Part shown: positions 49,877 to 59,720 of the stretch, piece after piece
Layout of the letters: every line of letters begins with the position of its first letter
How positions within the stretch are numbered: position 1 is the first letter of the stretch
Assembly: GCA_022496805.1 (NCBI GenBank)
Contig: CM040088.1
Location: 43,117,436 to 43,181,435, forward strand
Length of the DNA: 64,000 nucleotides
Direction of reading: 5' to 3'
Origin: Pohlia nutans
Lineage: Eukaryota; Streptophyta; Bryopsida; Bryales; Mniaceae
Program-made: the position numbers and the translations under genes
The notes under the pieces: model-generated
What the model was told of the DNA's origin: nothing
Database searches by the model: none
The model's input: only the letters and a program-made list of their open reading frames with translations

Positions 49877-52634
49877 TTGAATTGGGCCACCTTAAATTGG
49901 GCGGCTCACTGTTCATTTCTCCCCGGTTCTTCCAGTCCTCCTCGCACATATGTATTTGCATTTCCGGATAGTGATAGAATTTGTGTTGAACGTCCGGAGG
50001 GTGATAGCATTGAGCGACCGAGAGCGGAAGAGGGAGAGAATCCGAGGGTTAGAGAAATTGAGCGCCCGGCAAGGCAAGTTAGTACCAGGTCAGAGCGAGA
50101 TAAGAAAGACCACCCGGAGAGTGAGCGCCAGGAGATTAGGAGGAATTTACGGGAAAGAGTGAGTGCGCATCCGGAGAGTGGGAAGAGAGAGCTCCAGGTC
50201 ACCAGGCGGACATTATGGGAGAGGGGGAGAGCGCACCCAGAGAGCGTGACGCGCCAATCCCGGAGGAGTACAGACGCACAACCGGACGTAGCAGATATGG
50301 CGAGAAGGGACGGCGGGTCCAAAATCCCGGAGAAGAGGACACTCTCGGAGATTCCGATGCACGCGGGAGACTTTGAAGAATTAATCAAGGATCTCAAGAC
50401 AATCGGGTGCTCGGGGTTGTTTGGCAGGGTGTGGGATGTGCAGGATGCTCACATGCTGGCAGAACTGATGGGTGGAGCAATGGAGGCTGTCTTCCGGTCG
50501 AGCATCCGGGCGAAGTATGGGAATTGGACCCGGGAGCATTCGCGCGCCACGTACAACTTTCCGGATACAACGAAGGATTTGGAGCCTGGAGGCAAGGGCT
50601 ACACGGATTGGGTGAAGGAGCGGTTCAGCTACCTCTCGGATCACGACGGATGCAAGGTAACGGATTGCATGAACCCCTGGGAGCAACGGTTGCTTGAATA
50701 CGTGGTACCCAATCCAACCCGGAGAAGCCCACCACCCTTACGGTCACGTTGACAAGGGGGATCCTATCTGCACAACACCGCCGGAAGCGGATCAACTGGG
50801 CATATCTCATCCACCGGAACACCCAGAAGATGGCCCGGAATCTTGGGAGCAAGAAGGGGTGTGCTTTGGCCCCATTCCTCTACCACATGTATGAGAGGAA
50901 TGGGTGCATTACGGAAAGGGAGAGCAGAAGGCTGGAGAGTCCTCCTGTTCCAGGGGAACGGAGTCCGGCTAAGCGGAAGGCAGCACATCTCGGGGGAGAA
51001 ACGGGAGCTAGCCGGCCAAGACCTGCAACGAGTCCGGAGGAGAGGGAGATGGCTCAATCGGAGAGAAGGGGTCCGCCGAGAACACCCCGACCTAACAGGG
51101 ACAGTGTCCGGGAAGAGCGGACTAAGAGAAGAGAAGACCGTACGGAGGGAGGTCAACAGGGTGATGTCTGGCCGCAAAGGGAGGAGCGACAGAAAACGAG
51201 GGAGGACCCGGAAGAGGATCCAGAGGAGGAGGATTCACCACAGCCAAAGCTGACCCGGAAGAAGAGGGAGGATCCGGCAGCAAGGTCTAAACTGGAGGAG
51301 AGGAGCTCTTCCCAAAGGCAATTCCAGGAGCAACAGGATCAGAAGAGGAAGTTAATCCTCACATCCGACGGTGAGGAGGATCCGGACATTCAGGATATCC
51401 TTCCTCGTAAGAAGAAGGGCCAGGCCCGGAGGAAGACTACTCCCCTGAATAACCGGAGGGCAAGAGAGGAAGAGACAGCCGGTGGCAAGGATGACGAGGG
51501 CGAGCACGGAGGAGAGGACGACAGGGCGCCGGAACCGGTCGAGAGAGAGGAACCAATCCGGGAAGCAGGGCCATCCGGAGAAGCACTGGAGGCTCCGCTC
51601 GCGGTAGAGGACATCGTCCTGGCAACCCGGGGTGCATTGGATGTAGTAGGTGAGAAGTTCCAATCCCTATTTGCTGCCTTAAGAGAGGTAGGAAATCTCC
51701 TCCGGAGCAAGGATGTGCTGGAGTACCCGGGATTGATTCGGAAGCTCGAGCAGAAGCCCAACCGGATTCAGAAGAAGATGAGTGAGGCGGCCATCCTGGT
51801 GTTGGATCAGAAGGATCAGCTGCGCCGGAAGACGGAATACATCACGAAGATGGAGGCCCATCTCCGGAAGGCGGAGCAGCTACCCAACGGCAAGGGAAGA
51901 CAATCCGGGACCTGGAGGAGACTAACTGGCAGTGCATCACGAGGGTGGTGCAGCTGTTTCAACCGGGAGGGGAGGCACAGATGAAGGCCCGGTTGTATGA
52001 TCAAAAGATCACCCAGTCCGGGTTGGAGGGAGCAGCCCGGATGAAGAACGTGGTCCGGGATTACTCAAACAAAGTGGAGGAAGCGTTGGTGGAGTTCCGG
52101 TCGTTGGCGGAACAAATGGCGGGGGTTAGTCCTCCCACTTCTGAACCGGAAGAGAAGGAGGTTAACACCCGGGGTGGAAAGGTAAGCTCCGGAGAGCAAT
52201 GCCAAGGGGTTGTCGGAGTGTCTACAGGGGCACCACAAGCAGGAGTGTCGAACTCGGCAAGGAGGACAGGGAGTCCAACACCGGAGCACACCCTTGAGCC
52301 CGTGCTGGATGTGGAGCCGGTCCACATGGTAAAACCCAGAGAAATCAGCCCCTCGGATTTCTTGAATCTAGAGGAAGACGTGGGAGCAGCGGGTACTCCA
52401 TCGGTCAATGAGGAGAGAGAAGAGAGTGGGCCAGAAGGTCACCCGGACTGTCAACCGGGAGGGTCACAAAGGGGTGAGCCAACCGAGGAGCAACACGTGG
52501 AGCAAAGAGAGCCAGAGGATGAGCCGGCTTTTCCAGGCAAAATGGAGGGCCCGGAAGATCAGGAAGGGCAGTCAACGGAAGATGAACCGCTGTCCGGGAC
52601 CACCGGGGGTCCAGGTTTAGTGATCTGGTTTTAG
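49877..52634 (+). pseudogene. Unrecognised charged, coiled-coil-like protein carried by the 4.38-kb insertion
   Basis: Three overlapping open frames read as one protein if single-base shifts are allowed near 50720 and 51895. The junctions are EYVVPNPT then EKPTTLTVTLTRGI, and HLRKAEQLPNGK then TIRDLEETNWQ. The N-terminal part is Arg/Glu-rich. A globular-looking block follows (about 50370-50900; DFEELIKDLKTIGCSGLFGR, INWAYLIHRNTQKMARNL, CALAPFLYHMYERNGC). Then comes a Glu/Arg/Pro-rich linker, a heptad-like helical segment (about 51600-52120), and an acidic tail to TAG at 52632. I do not recognise the family. The layout resembles gag-like or 'putative plant transposon protein' ORFs, which is inference. 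Instead of frameshifts, the breaks could be introns or sequence errors. Confidence 0.5.
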
Positions 52635-53129
52635 GGGATCTGACCACTTAGAATAGATTCATTTTGAGTAGGTAGAGTAGAAGATTCCGTGTGTAAAGAT
52701 TTTAGGGTTTGCAATTAATGTTAGTGACGGTTTAAGATAGGAATTGAATGGTAGGGAAAGCTCCCCAGATTTTCGGATCCCGGGAATGTAGGATCTGCGG
52801 ATTTCCCGGATCTGGGAGTTTGGGGGCGGCTTCTTATCCAAGGATGCTTGTCATTCTTGGGGTCTTATTGTGTATCATTGTTCCGTGTGAATGAATAGGA
52901 AGCACATGCTCTTTTCACAAACCGTGTGTGTGTATATGCATATGTGTGTTTGCGTGTGTGTGTTTGCTTGTGATGTTGCCCGGAACAGTGACTCAATTAG
53001 TCCCTCGGTAACCAGGTAGATTAGTCGGGCTCTTGTGTGGAAGTCAGTTAAGAGATCGGGTAGAAGGATTGGAAGAATCGGGGCCGTTTGAATATGTTGT
53101 TTCCTATGTCCGGTTGCAGTAGATACTAC

Positions 53130-53480
53130 GGTTAGTGGCCGAGTGAATAGGAGGGGGTACTCCGGTTCTCTCAGAACTCCTGGACGGGTAGTTCGGTAGA
53201 GGTGCCAACATCCGGGTGGAACTTGTAAATTGCAGGTTACGGGAAAGCCAGAGTAAAACGGGTTGTGAGGAATTTCATCCCTCCCGGACACCCCGAGTAC
53301 TGTCTACCCCGGTTAACGAGTCGTTGTAGTATTTGAAGAGGAGAAAGTTGCAGGAGATAATCCGGGTCAGTAGCTGAGTGGGCAGGAGGGGGTAGTCCGG
53401 TTCTCTCAGAACTCTTGGACGGGTAGTTGAGTAGAGGTGCCAACATCCGGGTTGATTCTGTAATTGCAAATATTTCAGAG
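53130..53480. repeat. Diverged tandem duplication, about 240 bp apart
   Basis: AGGAGGGGGTACTCCGGTTC and GAGGTGCCAACATCCGGGT (53150-53220) recur at 53388-53455 as AGGAGGGGGTAGTCCGGTTC and GAGGTGCCAACATCCGGGT. It lies downstream of the insertion's coding region; a TG-rich microsatellite precedes it at about 52922-52972. Confidence 0.8.
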
Positions 53481-54404
53481 ATAAAGGGAAAATCGGGTTG
53501 CGCTTAAGTGACCGGCTGTGGGTTTGGGATAAATTCATAGTTGAAGAGCAATACGGAAAGTACCCGGGTCAGGGAGTTGAGTTGGGATAAGTAGGAAGTA
53601 GTGAGTCCCCGGTCACGTAAAACAATAGGGGAGGGTGTGACTTTAAATCCAGCACCCTTAAAAATGCAAATGGAGAACCCTCCGAGGGCAAACAGAGGTT
53701 AAACTAAACCGGATGTAGTGGTTGGGATAGATCGGATAGATTCGGGTTGGTTGAGTTCCCAACCCGGACAGAAACCGGATCTAAGAAGAGTCGGATCAGT
53801 CAGCATGGAAGATCCGGTCTTAGCAAGAAAGAAGGGAATACATTGGTGGCCGGAAAAGATCCGTCACCAATCCGGGGCAGTTTGCGAAAACTTCCCACTT
53901 CATAGAATCTCTGCGGAACGATAACCCGGAAAATCACCTTTACGAGCATTCTTAATACGAAAAAGTGCGCTCTAGGGGAGTATCCGGTACCATGTGTTAC
54001 GACCGAACCCATGTGCACGGCCAGCATTGAACCGCGTTTTACGGAATTTGACTCCCGACGAAGCCACTTACCTAGCGGGTATTACCGAGTACCAAGACTT
54101 CATTGAAAGCAGGGGTGCATTCGAAGGAGTACCTGCTGCAGCAAGGGCCGATTTGCCACCTCACGAATGGTGGGATGCTTTTGGACATGGGGCACCTACA
54201 TTCTGTGGTATAGCAAGACGGATATTGACCCAAGTATGTTCGGCCTCATCATGCGAACGCAAGTGGAGTATGTACTCATTCGTTTATAAGAAGGTCAGAA
54301 ATTGTTTAACTCCTTTGAGAGCTGAGGATTTGGTATTCATATACACAAACACGAGGCTCATGCGGCGAAGAAGAGGTGCAACCCTTGCACAATGGTACGC
54401 ATAG

Positions 54405-55337
54405 AACATGTACTCTGACGATGAATCAGCAAATGAAGATTTTGAAGATGATCCGGAATTCAACCCTGATGACAACGACGATGGTTTGAATCCTGAGGAT
54501 AATGACGCGAACGATGACCCCTTCGGTGGTCAACCTGAAGGGCATGAGTTTGATCACTTTGATGCCAATGATTCGGATGCTTCTAGAAATAGTAGCACTG
54601 AATCCGATGACTCCGACGGCCACCCTTATGATGATGGAATTGATAGGATGAATGTCTATGATTTCAATGAAGGCAACGAGGAAAACAGAGGTGGAAGACA
54701 TCTCTCTCCTTCTACGAGTGGTGAAAATGTAGTTTCTGTTCCAATAGAGACTACAGTTGCAGTCCATCCACCTAGTGTGCCACATGGCGAAGGATGTTCA
54801 GCTGATATGAAAAGCAACCAGCCTTTGGAGGATATTATCTGTATGGAACGACCTCTTCAAAGACCATGTGCAGCGTTACAAACGGTTAAAGAGACTCCCT
54901 CTGTCATCAACACATCATCAACTCATACTGGTGGTGGAGTTGGAGCCACCCTTCTTAGTCTTAGTCAATCAAGGGCTACCGTACAAACTCGAACAATTGG
55001 ACCACCAATTACACGACCAGTTACGAGACTAAGATTGAGTGCTGAAAATACACAGCCATCCAGTCCCTTGCATACTCCAAATCCACTTACAACCGAAGGA
55101 GTCGGTATCAACAACACTCGAGCACGAGGACAAAAGCAGCTTTCTAGTAGGGTGTCAAGAGCATTTGTGGGGCTTAATGATGATACACGACCAATATTAG
55201 ATGCGAATGGAATCAGAGATGCTTCCGGTTCACGGACTACCAAGAAAATAGTAACTTCCAACCACGGAACACTAAGTTTACGTGATTTTTCCCTTGGACT
55301 AGACGACGATATCAATTCGAACGACAGCAGTCCTTGA
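54405..55337 (+). pseudogene. Acidic, disordered C-terminal tail of the hAT transposase
   Basis: Open from 54405 directly after the TAG at 54402-54404, in the same frame as the hAT dimerisation domain (ATLAQWYA, stop, NMYSDDESANEDFEDD). About 310 residues: a very Asp/Glu-rich start, then Ser/Thr/Pro-rich low-complexity sequence, ending SLGLDDDINSNDSSP with TGA. hAT/DUF659 proteins often end in such acidic tails, so this is most simply the original C-terminus separated by one nonsense change. As a free-standing gene it has no recognisable domain. Confidence 0.65.
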
Positions 55338-55346
55338 AGAGCAGAG

Positions 55347-55902
55347 AACCCAATTTTCATTACTTTGAGAGATCAGGGACCTCTCAAAATAAACATGTCG
55401 ATTTAGGTTGATTTAGGTGCCCATGAGTGAAAACAGCAATTTCCATTAAAATGAAAGTAAGAAACTTTTCAAGTTGAGACTATTTAGATCGAATCGAGCT
55501 AAATTGATTGAAAAGACAAACTTAATTTGACTATTTAGGTCGAATCGAGCTAAATAGCTCGAAAAGTCAAACAAAATTGTGACTATTTAGCTCGATTCGA
55601 CCTAAATAGCCAAATTAAGTTTGTTTTTTCAATCTATTTAGCTCGATTCGACCTAAATAGTCAAATTAAGTTTGTCTTTTCAATCTATTTAGCTTGATTC
55701 GACCTAAATAGTCAAATTAAGTTTGTCTTTTCAATCTATTTAGGTCGATTCGACCTAAATAGTCTCGATTTAAAAAGTTTTCTTACTCTCATTTTAATGG
55801 AATCGCTGCTTTTCCAACAATTTTTCTTCATTGTCAATTTTATTTCATACTCTTCTACCTCTCAAATTCAGAGAATTCTCTCATTTTAATGAAAATTGGG
55901 TT
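55347..55902. mobile_element. Foldback/MITE-like element with terminal inverted repeats
   Basis: Outer ends are inverted: AACCCAATTTTCATTA (55347) and TAATGAAAATTGGGTT (ending 55902), extending to about 26 bp with few mismatches. A second inverted layer pairs TTCCATTAAAATGAAAGTAAG (about 55440) with CTTACTCTCATTTTAATGGAA (about 55783). The centre is made of an approximately 51-bp unit around CTCGATTCGACCTAAATAG, present twice in one orientation and four times in the other. No coding capacity. It follows the hAT stop codon within 10 bp. Confidence 0.8.
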
Positions 55903-55974
55903 AGAGGCACCTAACGATGTTGACTTTCAAGGATAACATCTTAACACTCATCCCCTATCCATTAACTCCCTTCC

Positions 55975-56100
55975 TCGACTGCCAGTCTCCGACTGGCCCG
56001 ACTACCATCTCGGACTGCGCATATCCGACTGCCCATTTCCAACTGCCCCGCCTGCCCCGTCTTCCCGGTGCCGACTGCCCTGACTGCCGTGCCTATCTGT
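55975..56100. repeat. CTGCCC-motif array 4
   Basis: CGACTGCCAG, CCGACTGGCC, CGGACTGCGC, CCGACTGCCC, CCAACTGCCC and CCGACTGCCC units over about 125 bp. Confidence 0.75.
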
Positions 56101-56669
56101 TTATGCCGTCCACCACCATTGCTATTAGCCCGTAGTTTTATTTATTTTATACTCAAAGGAATCATTAGTCTATATTGATCCTGGCCCCTATTTGTAACCT
56201 CTTTTGCAATGATAATAGAGCTATCGCTTTTGCGGGAAAAAACAAAATTCACCGCTTTTACTTAGGCCTTTGGGCGTCATATGTTGTTTTTTATGATATT
56301 GCAATAGAATAAAGCTTAGGTTTGGGATCCAGTCAAAAACATTGTTAACTTTGTATACAAATGAGAATTAAGTTGCGCTAATTTTCACTTCTTCATAAAA
56401 TAAAATTTGACGTGAGCACGTGTAATTTGATTAATAACACTAGTGTGAAATCCTTTTTCTGGGGGGCACAATATTCCATAGGATTTCATCCTCTTGACTA
56501 GAAAATGAAAAAAAACCCAAAAAAACAAAAGTCTGAGCCCTCTTCATGATTGAAGAGCCTTGTTACCTAGTTTAGGCTCTTGTTTTTTTGCAACTTTTTC
56601 TTTTCCTTCGCACTTTGTGCACGTTTGTATCACATTTAGGAACGAGTGGTTGATTATTACATACTTCCT

Positions 56670-56830
56670 GCCTATGATAACTCACTGGCAGACCAAGCCA
56701 TGTATATCACACCGGTGATGGCAGGGGCTCGACAAGAATCGAGTCCCGGTCACACATTTGTAATATATAGTCTTTTCCAACCAACCACCACCTTATGACT
56801 TGGTGATCGTCAAGTCTAAAAACTTGAAAC
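56670..56830 (+). repeat. tRNA-derived SINE-like module, copy 1
   Basis: GATAACTCACTGGCAGACCA (56676-56695) resembles a pol III A box. GAATCGAGTCCCGGTC (about 56736-56751) resembles a B box (GGTTCGANTCC) about 40 bp further on, with tRNA-like spacing. The second copy is at 58628-58790. No cloverleaf can be drawn with confidence, so it is not called a tRNA gene. Confidence 0.5.
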
Positions 56831-56876
56831 TATAGTAAAACAGAAGGGGGTTTCATTGTTCTCGTTCCAATTGCTA

Positions 56877-56995
56877 GCCCTCCTGAACTGTCCCACCCAA
56901 TTGCCCCTCCGACTGCCCACCCGACTGTCCATTCGACTGCCTCCACCCGGCTGCCCCACCCGACTGCCCAATCTCGACAGCCCAAACTTGCTCAG
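56877..56995. repeat. CTGCCC-motif array 5
   Basis: CCGACTGCCC, CCGACTGTCC, TCGACTGCCT, CCGGCTGCCC, CCGACTGCCC units. The left flank (GTTTCATTGTTCTCGTTC) is shared with array 7. Confidence 0.8.
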
Positions 56996-57000
56996 TGCCT

Positions 57001-57296
57001 AGCATCTCTACATCATCAATTAGGGAACCAGAAGTCCCTCTTCATAAAACATCTCTCCACACCCACCTTGCTGAAGTGACACGTCAAAATAACTGATTTA
57101 CAATGAAGATTAATATATTGATAGTCACGTTGAACGACGAAACTATTTACCTGGAGCTTTTAATGTTTTGTCAGAATAAACTAATGATGGATGGACTAAT
57201 GTTTGTTCCTTGTCAATTCAGTAACAAGGGCTCACCTAGGGGCACACGGAGGGAAGTATACTGAAACAAAGGGGGATTCATGGATTGCTGTCCAGC
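57001..57296. repeat. Flanking-unit copy 1 (family of four)
   Basis: AGCATCTCTACATCATCAAT, CCCTCTTCATA, TACAATGAAGATTAATATATT, CTATTTACCTGGAGCTTTT, then TATACTGAAACAAAGGGGGAT leading into the next array. Related units start near 57855, 59065 and 59455. Confidence 0.8.
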
Positions 57297-57400
57297 AACT
57301 CTCCCGACTGCCTCCCCCTCTGCCCCTCCCCCGTCTGCCCTCCTCTGCACTACCCTCCTCGACTGCCCCACCTGACTGCCTCAGCTCGCCGACTGCCTAG
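57297..57400. repeat. CTGCCC-motif array 6
   Basis: CCGACTGCCT, CCGTCTGCCC, TCGACTGCCC, CTGACTGCCT, CCGACTGCCT units. Its right border runs into the CATCT target duplication of the solo LTR. Confidence 0.8.
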
Positions 57401-57405
57401 CATCT

Positions 57406-57854
57406 TGTTAACGGTAAAATAGTGCTGCCCGGTATTACTGGCCTGGGTTTTTACCATCTCGGTAATTTTCCATTTTTACCTAGAAAGTAGATCTGAGAAA
57501 GACTTTTTTACCGATCTGACAGTTTTGCCAGTCACATCGGGTTGTACACGTATATAAACAAGGAAGCCAGTTTCACTTGGCACTTCATACTTTTCCTCCT
57601 TATACTTTCTTGTACTCTCATTGCATGCTTATTTCCACTAGTTATTTTTCCTCGGTACTAGAGTGAGTAGTTTTCCAACTACCATACTGGAGGTCCGAAC
57701 CAGTATGTTTGTGGATCAGTCAGTAGTTTAGACTTACTGAATCTTGATAGTACCACTTGAGTATCGACATTCGTTCTTTCTCCCTCTAGTTGTGTTACCC
57801 CTATGAGCTCGGTAGGACATTACCGACCTCTGAGTTAGAAAGAGGGACTTACCA
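57406..57854 (+). mobile_element. Solo LTR of an unidentified retrotransposon
   Basis: 449 bp, starts TGTTAACGG and ends GACTTACCA (TG...CA), flanked by CATCT on both sides (57401-57405 and 57855-57859). Removal restores the repeat-family sequence AGCATCTCTACATC. A TATA-like GTATATAAAC near 57550 suggests plus orientation. Not related to the Copia LTRs here. Confidence 0.88.
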
Positions 57855-57859
57855 CATCT

Positions 57860-58362
57860 CTACATCATTAATTCTCAAACCACAACTCCCTCTTCATAGA
57901 ACATCATACCCTAAACCCACCAATTAATTGATACAACACAATAATTGATGTACAATAAACAATTCTATATACATAATTATCGAGAACTACTACATTGTTT
58001 ACCTAAAGCTTTTAATTCATTGTCATAATCATTGAAGGATGGTGTGATTTTAATTTGTATCTAGTCATTTTCATAAATCGGGGCACACAACAAGATACAC
58101 GGAGAAAACTATACTCAAATAAAAGGAGAATCATGGATTCATCGAATTCATGATCCATTCTAATTATATGCTATTATCCGATATGAAACACATTAGTGAT
58201 ATCATTTGAATGATGGTATTACATCGTGGAAAGCACATTCTATACTCTTTTCACCTCCGCATAAACTTTTATGCCATTACCCAATACAAAACACATGCGT
58301 GATATCATTTGGATGATAGTATTACATCGTAAAAGGGATATTCTCACATCCTCGTAAAATAA
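57860..58362. repeat. Flanking-unit copy 2 with two 103-bp satellite monomers
   Basis: Second copy of the AGCATCTCTACATC...TATACTCAAA unit. Instead of a CTGCCC array it is followed by two satellite monomers: the CACATTAGTG / CACATGCGTG anchors start at 58189 and 58292, exactly 103 bp apart. Confidence 0.8.
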
Positions 58363-58619
58363 AAGTCGACTTCAACACATTTAATTTGATTAATAACACT
58401 AGTGTGAAATCCTTTTTTGGAGGCACAATATTCCATGGGATTTCAACCTCTTCAGTAGAAAATAAAAAACCCCAAAAAAACAAAAGTCGGAGCCCTCTTC
58501 ATAATTGAAGAACCCTGTTACCTAGTTTAGGCTCTTGTTTTTTTTTTTCAACTTTTTTTTTTCATTCGCACTTTGTGCACGTTTGTCTCATGTTTAGGAA
58601 CGAGTTAATTTTTACATAC

Positions 58620-58790
58620 TTACTGCCTATGATAACTCACTGGCAGACCAAGCCATGCATATCACATTAGTGATGACACGGGCTGGACGAGAATCAAACC
58701 CCGCTCACAAATTTGTAATATATAGTCTTTCCCAACCAACCACCACCTCATGACTTGGTGATCATCCTCTCTAGAAAGTTGAAACTATAC
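58620..58790 (+). repeat. tRNA-derived SINE-like module, copy 2
   Basis: GATAACTCACTGGCAGACCA (58631-58650) is identical to copy 1. The B-box-like part is decayed (GAATCAAACCCCGCTC). Confidence 0.45.
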
Positions 58791-58847
58791 TAAAACAACA
58801 TAGGGTTTCATTGTTCTCGTTCAAACTACTTGGCCCTCAAGAACCAC

Positions 58848-59072
58848 CGCACTTGACTGCCCCTCCGACTGCCCCAACCCGACTGCCCCAACGCGACTGC
58901 CTAGGAAACTATACTGAAAGAAAGGAGATCCATGGTTTGTTGTCCAAGAGCTCCCCCGTTTGCCCCAACTGCGTGCCCCGACTGCCCCATCTGCCCTTTT
59001 CTTCAGTACCCTCTTCGACTGCCCCACCCAACTGCCCCATTCCGACTGCCCCCGCCAACTGCCTAGCATCTG
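58848..59072. repeat. CTGCCC-motif array 7 (split in two)
   Basis: CCGACTGCCC-like units at 58855-58905 and again at 58950-59065, separated by the ACTATACTGAAAGAAAGGAG block that elsewhere precedes an array. Confidence 0.8.
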
Positions 59073-59720
59073 AACATCCTCAATTCGGAAACCTCAAGTC
59101 CCTCTTCATACACCTCCCTCCAAACCTACCTTCCTAAACGCACCCGTCAGAATAACTGAAATACAATGAAGATTAATATATCCATAATCACGTTGAACGA
59201 GTAAACTATTTACCTGGAGCTTTAAATTTTTAGTCATAATGAACTAATGATGCGTTGACTTCTGTTTTGTCTTATTCCACTTTAGTAACAAGGGCTCACC
59301 CAGAGGCACACACAAGGAACTATACTCAAACAAAGGGGATCCATAGTATGCTTCCCACTGCCCTGCCGACTGCCCCCCCGACTGCCCCCACATTGCCCAC
59401 CGTCTGCTCCACCCGACTGCCCAGCTCCGACTGCCCCAGCTCCCGACTGCATAGAACCTCTACATCTGAATTTGGGAAGCCACAAGTCCCTCTTCATAAA
59501 CCTTGCTCAACTGACACGTCATAATAACACATGTACAATGAAGAATTCTATATCCATAATCACAGTGAACTAGTACATTTTCTACCTAGAGCTTTTGAAT
59601 TTTTGTCATAACGATTGAATGATGGTTTGACTTTAGTATCTAGGTAGATAATTCGATTATACGGCCACACGGAAGGATACACCGAGGGAACTATACTCAA
59701 ACAAACAGGGATTCAAGGAT
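59065..59720. repeat. Flanking-unit copies 3 and 4
   Basis: Copies start near 59065 and 59455, each running CATCT...CCCTCTTCATA...TACAATGAAGA...ACTATACTCAAACAAA. Copy 4 leads into the long satellite array exactly as copy 2 leads into the short one. Confidence 0.8.
59352..59456. repeat. CTGCCC-motif array 8
   Basis: CCGACTGCCC, CCGACTGCCC, CCGTCTGCTC, CCGACTGCCC, CCGACTGCAT units, flanked by flanking-unit copies 3 and 4. Confidence 0.8.

Larger units (their letters stand above)
49628..54004. mobile_element. 4.38-kb insertion of unknown class in the hAT pseudogene
   Basis: Between hAT pieces ending FLHEN (49627) and resuming CARPALNRVLRN (54010), the sequence is unrelated to hAT. A 5-bp duplication GAACC (49623-49627 and 54005-54009) brackets it, and removal restores the hAT frame. 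The left end is TGTCAAACC. The right end (GTTACGACC) is not a canonical CA end, and no LTRs or terminal inverted repeats were found, so the borders are tentative. It carries a long CCGG/GGA-rich coding region and a diverged 240-bp duplication. Confidence 0.55.
39246..54404 (+). pseudogene. hAT-superfamily (DUF659-type) transposase, shattered by insertions
   Basis: Four pieces of one transposase in order: 39246-39545, 40809-41133, 48604-49627 and 54005-54404. Piece 1 starts MPRRIEEWDKWFKDLG and carries a BED-type zinc finger (CVYCMKKF with a downstream His and Cys). Pieces 2-3 give the DUF659 region (STAFYEANIPFNVVRHPSL, QVCTDNASSMVAAG, GCSAHILDLLLQDWG). Piece 4 is the hAT C-terminal dimerisation domain (PPHEWWDAFG, CSASSCERKWSMYSFVYKKV). 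The frame is restored across each insertion if it and one target duplication are removed (for example GELV-LPEIDH and YKPPS-YYAM). Independent damage: a frameshift near 40980, several stops (near 41018, 48640, 48966 and 49570), a 20-bp tandem duplication at about 48717-48756, and a TAG at 54402. Dead and older than all the insertions within it. Confidence 0.88.
56396..57060. repeat. Segmental duplication, copy 1 (partner 58363-59130)
   Basis: Sequence from TTTGATTAATAACACTAGTG through the tRNA-like block, the motif array and the AGCATCTCTACATC block recurs about 1.97-2.06 kb downstream with perhaps 10-15 percent divergence and length differences concentrated in the motif array. Confidence 0.85.
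58363..59130. repeat. Segmental duplication, copy 2
   Basis: Partner of 56396-57060, in the same order and orientation, including the tRNA-like module, array and flanking unit. Confidence 0.85.

Noticed and set aside
56676..56751. Possible tRNA gene
   Set aside because: Box spacing is tRNA-like but the cloverleaf does not form and the sequence is repeated with a decayed B box. SINE-like is the better reading.
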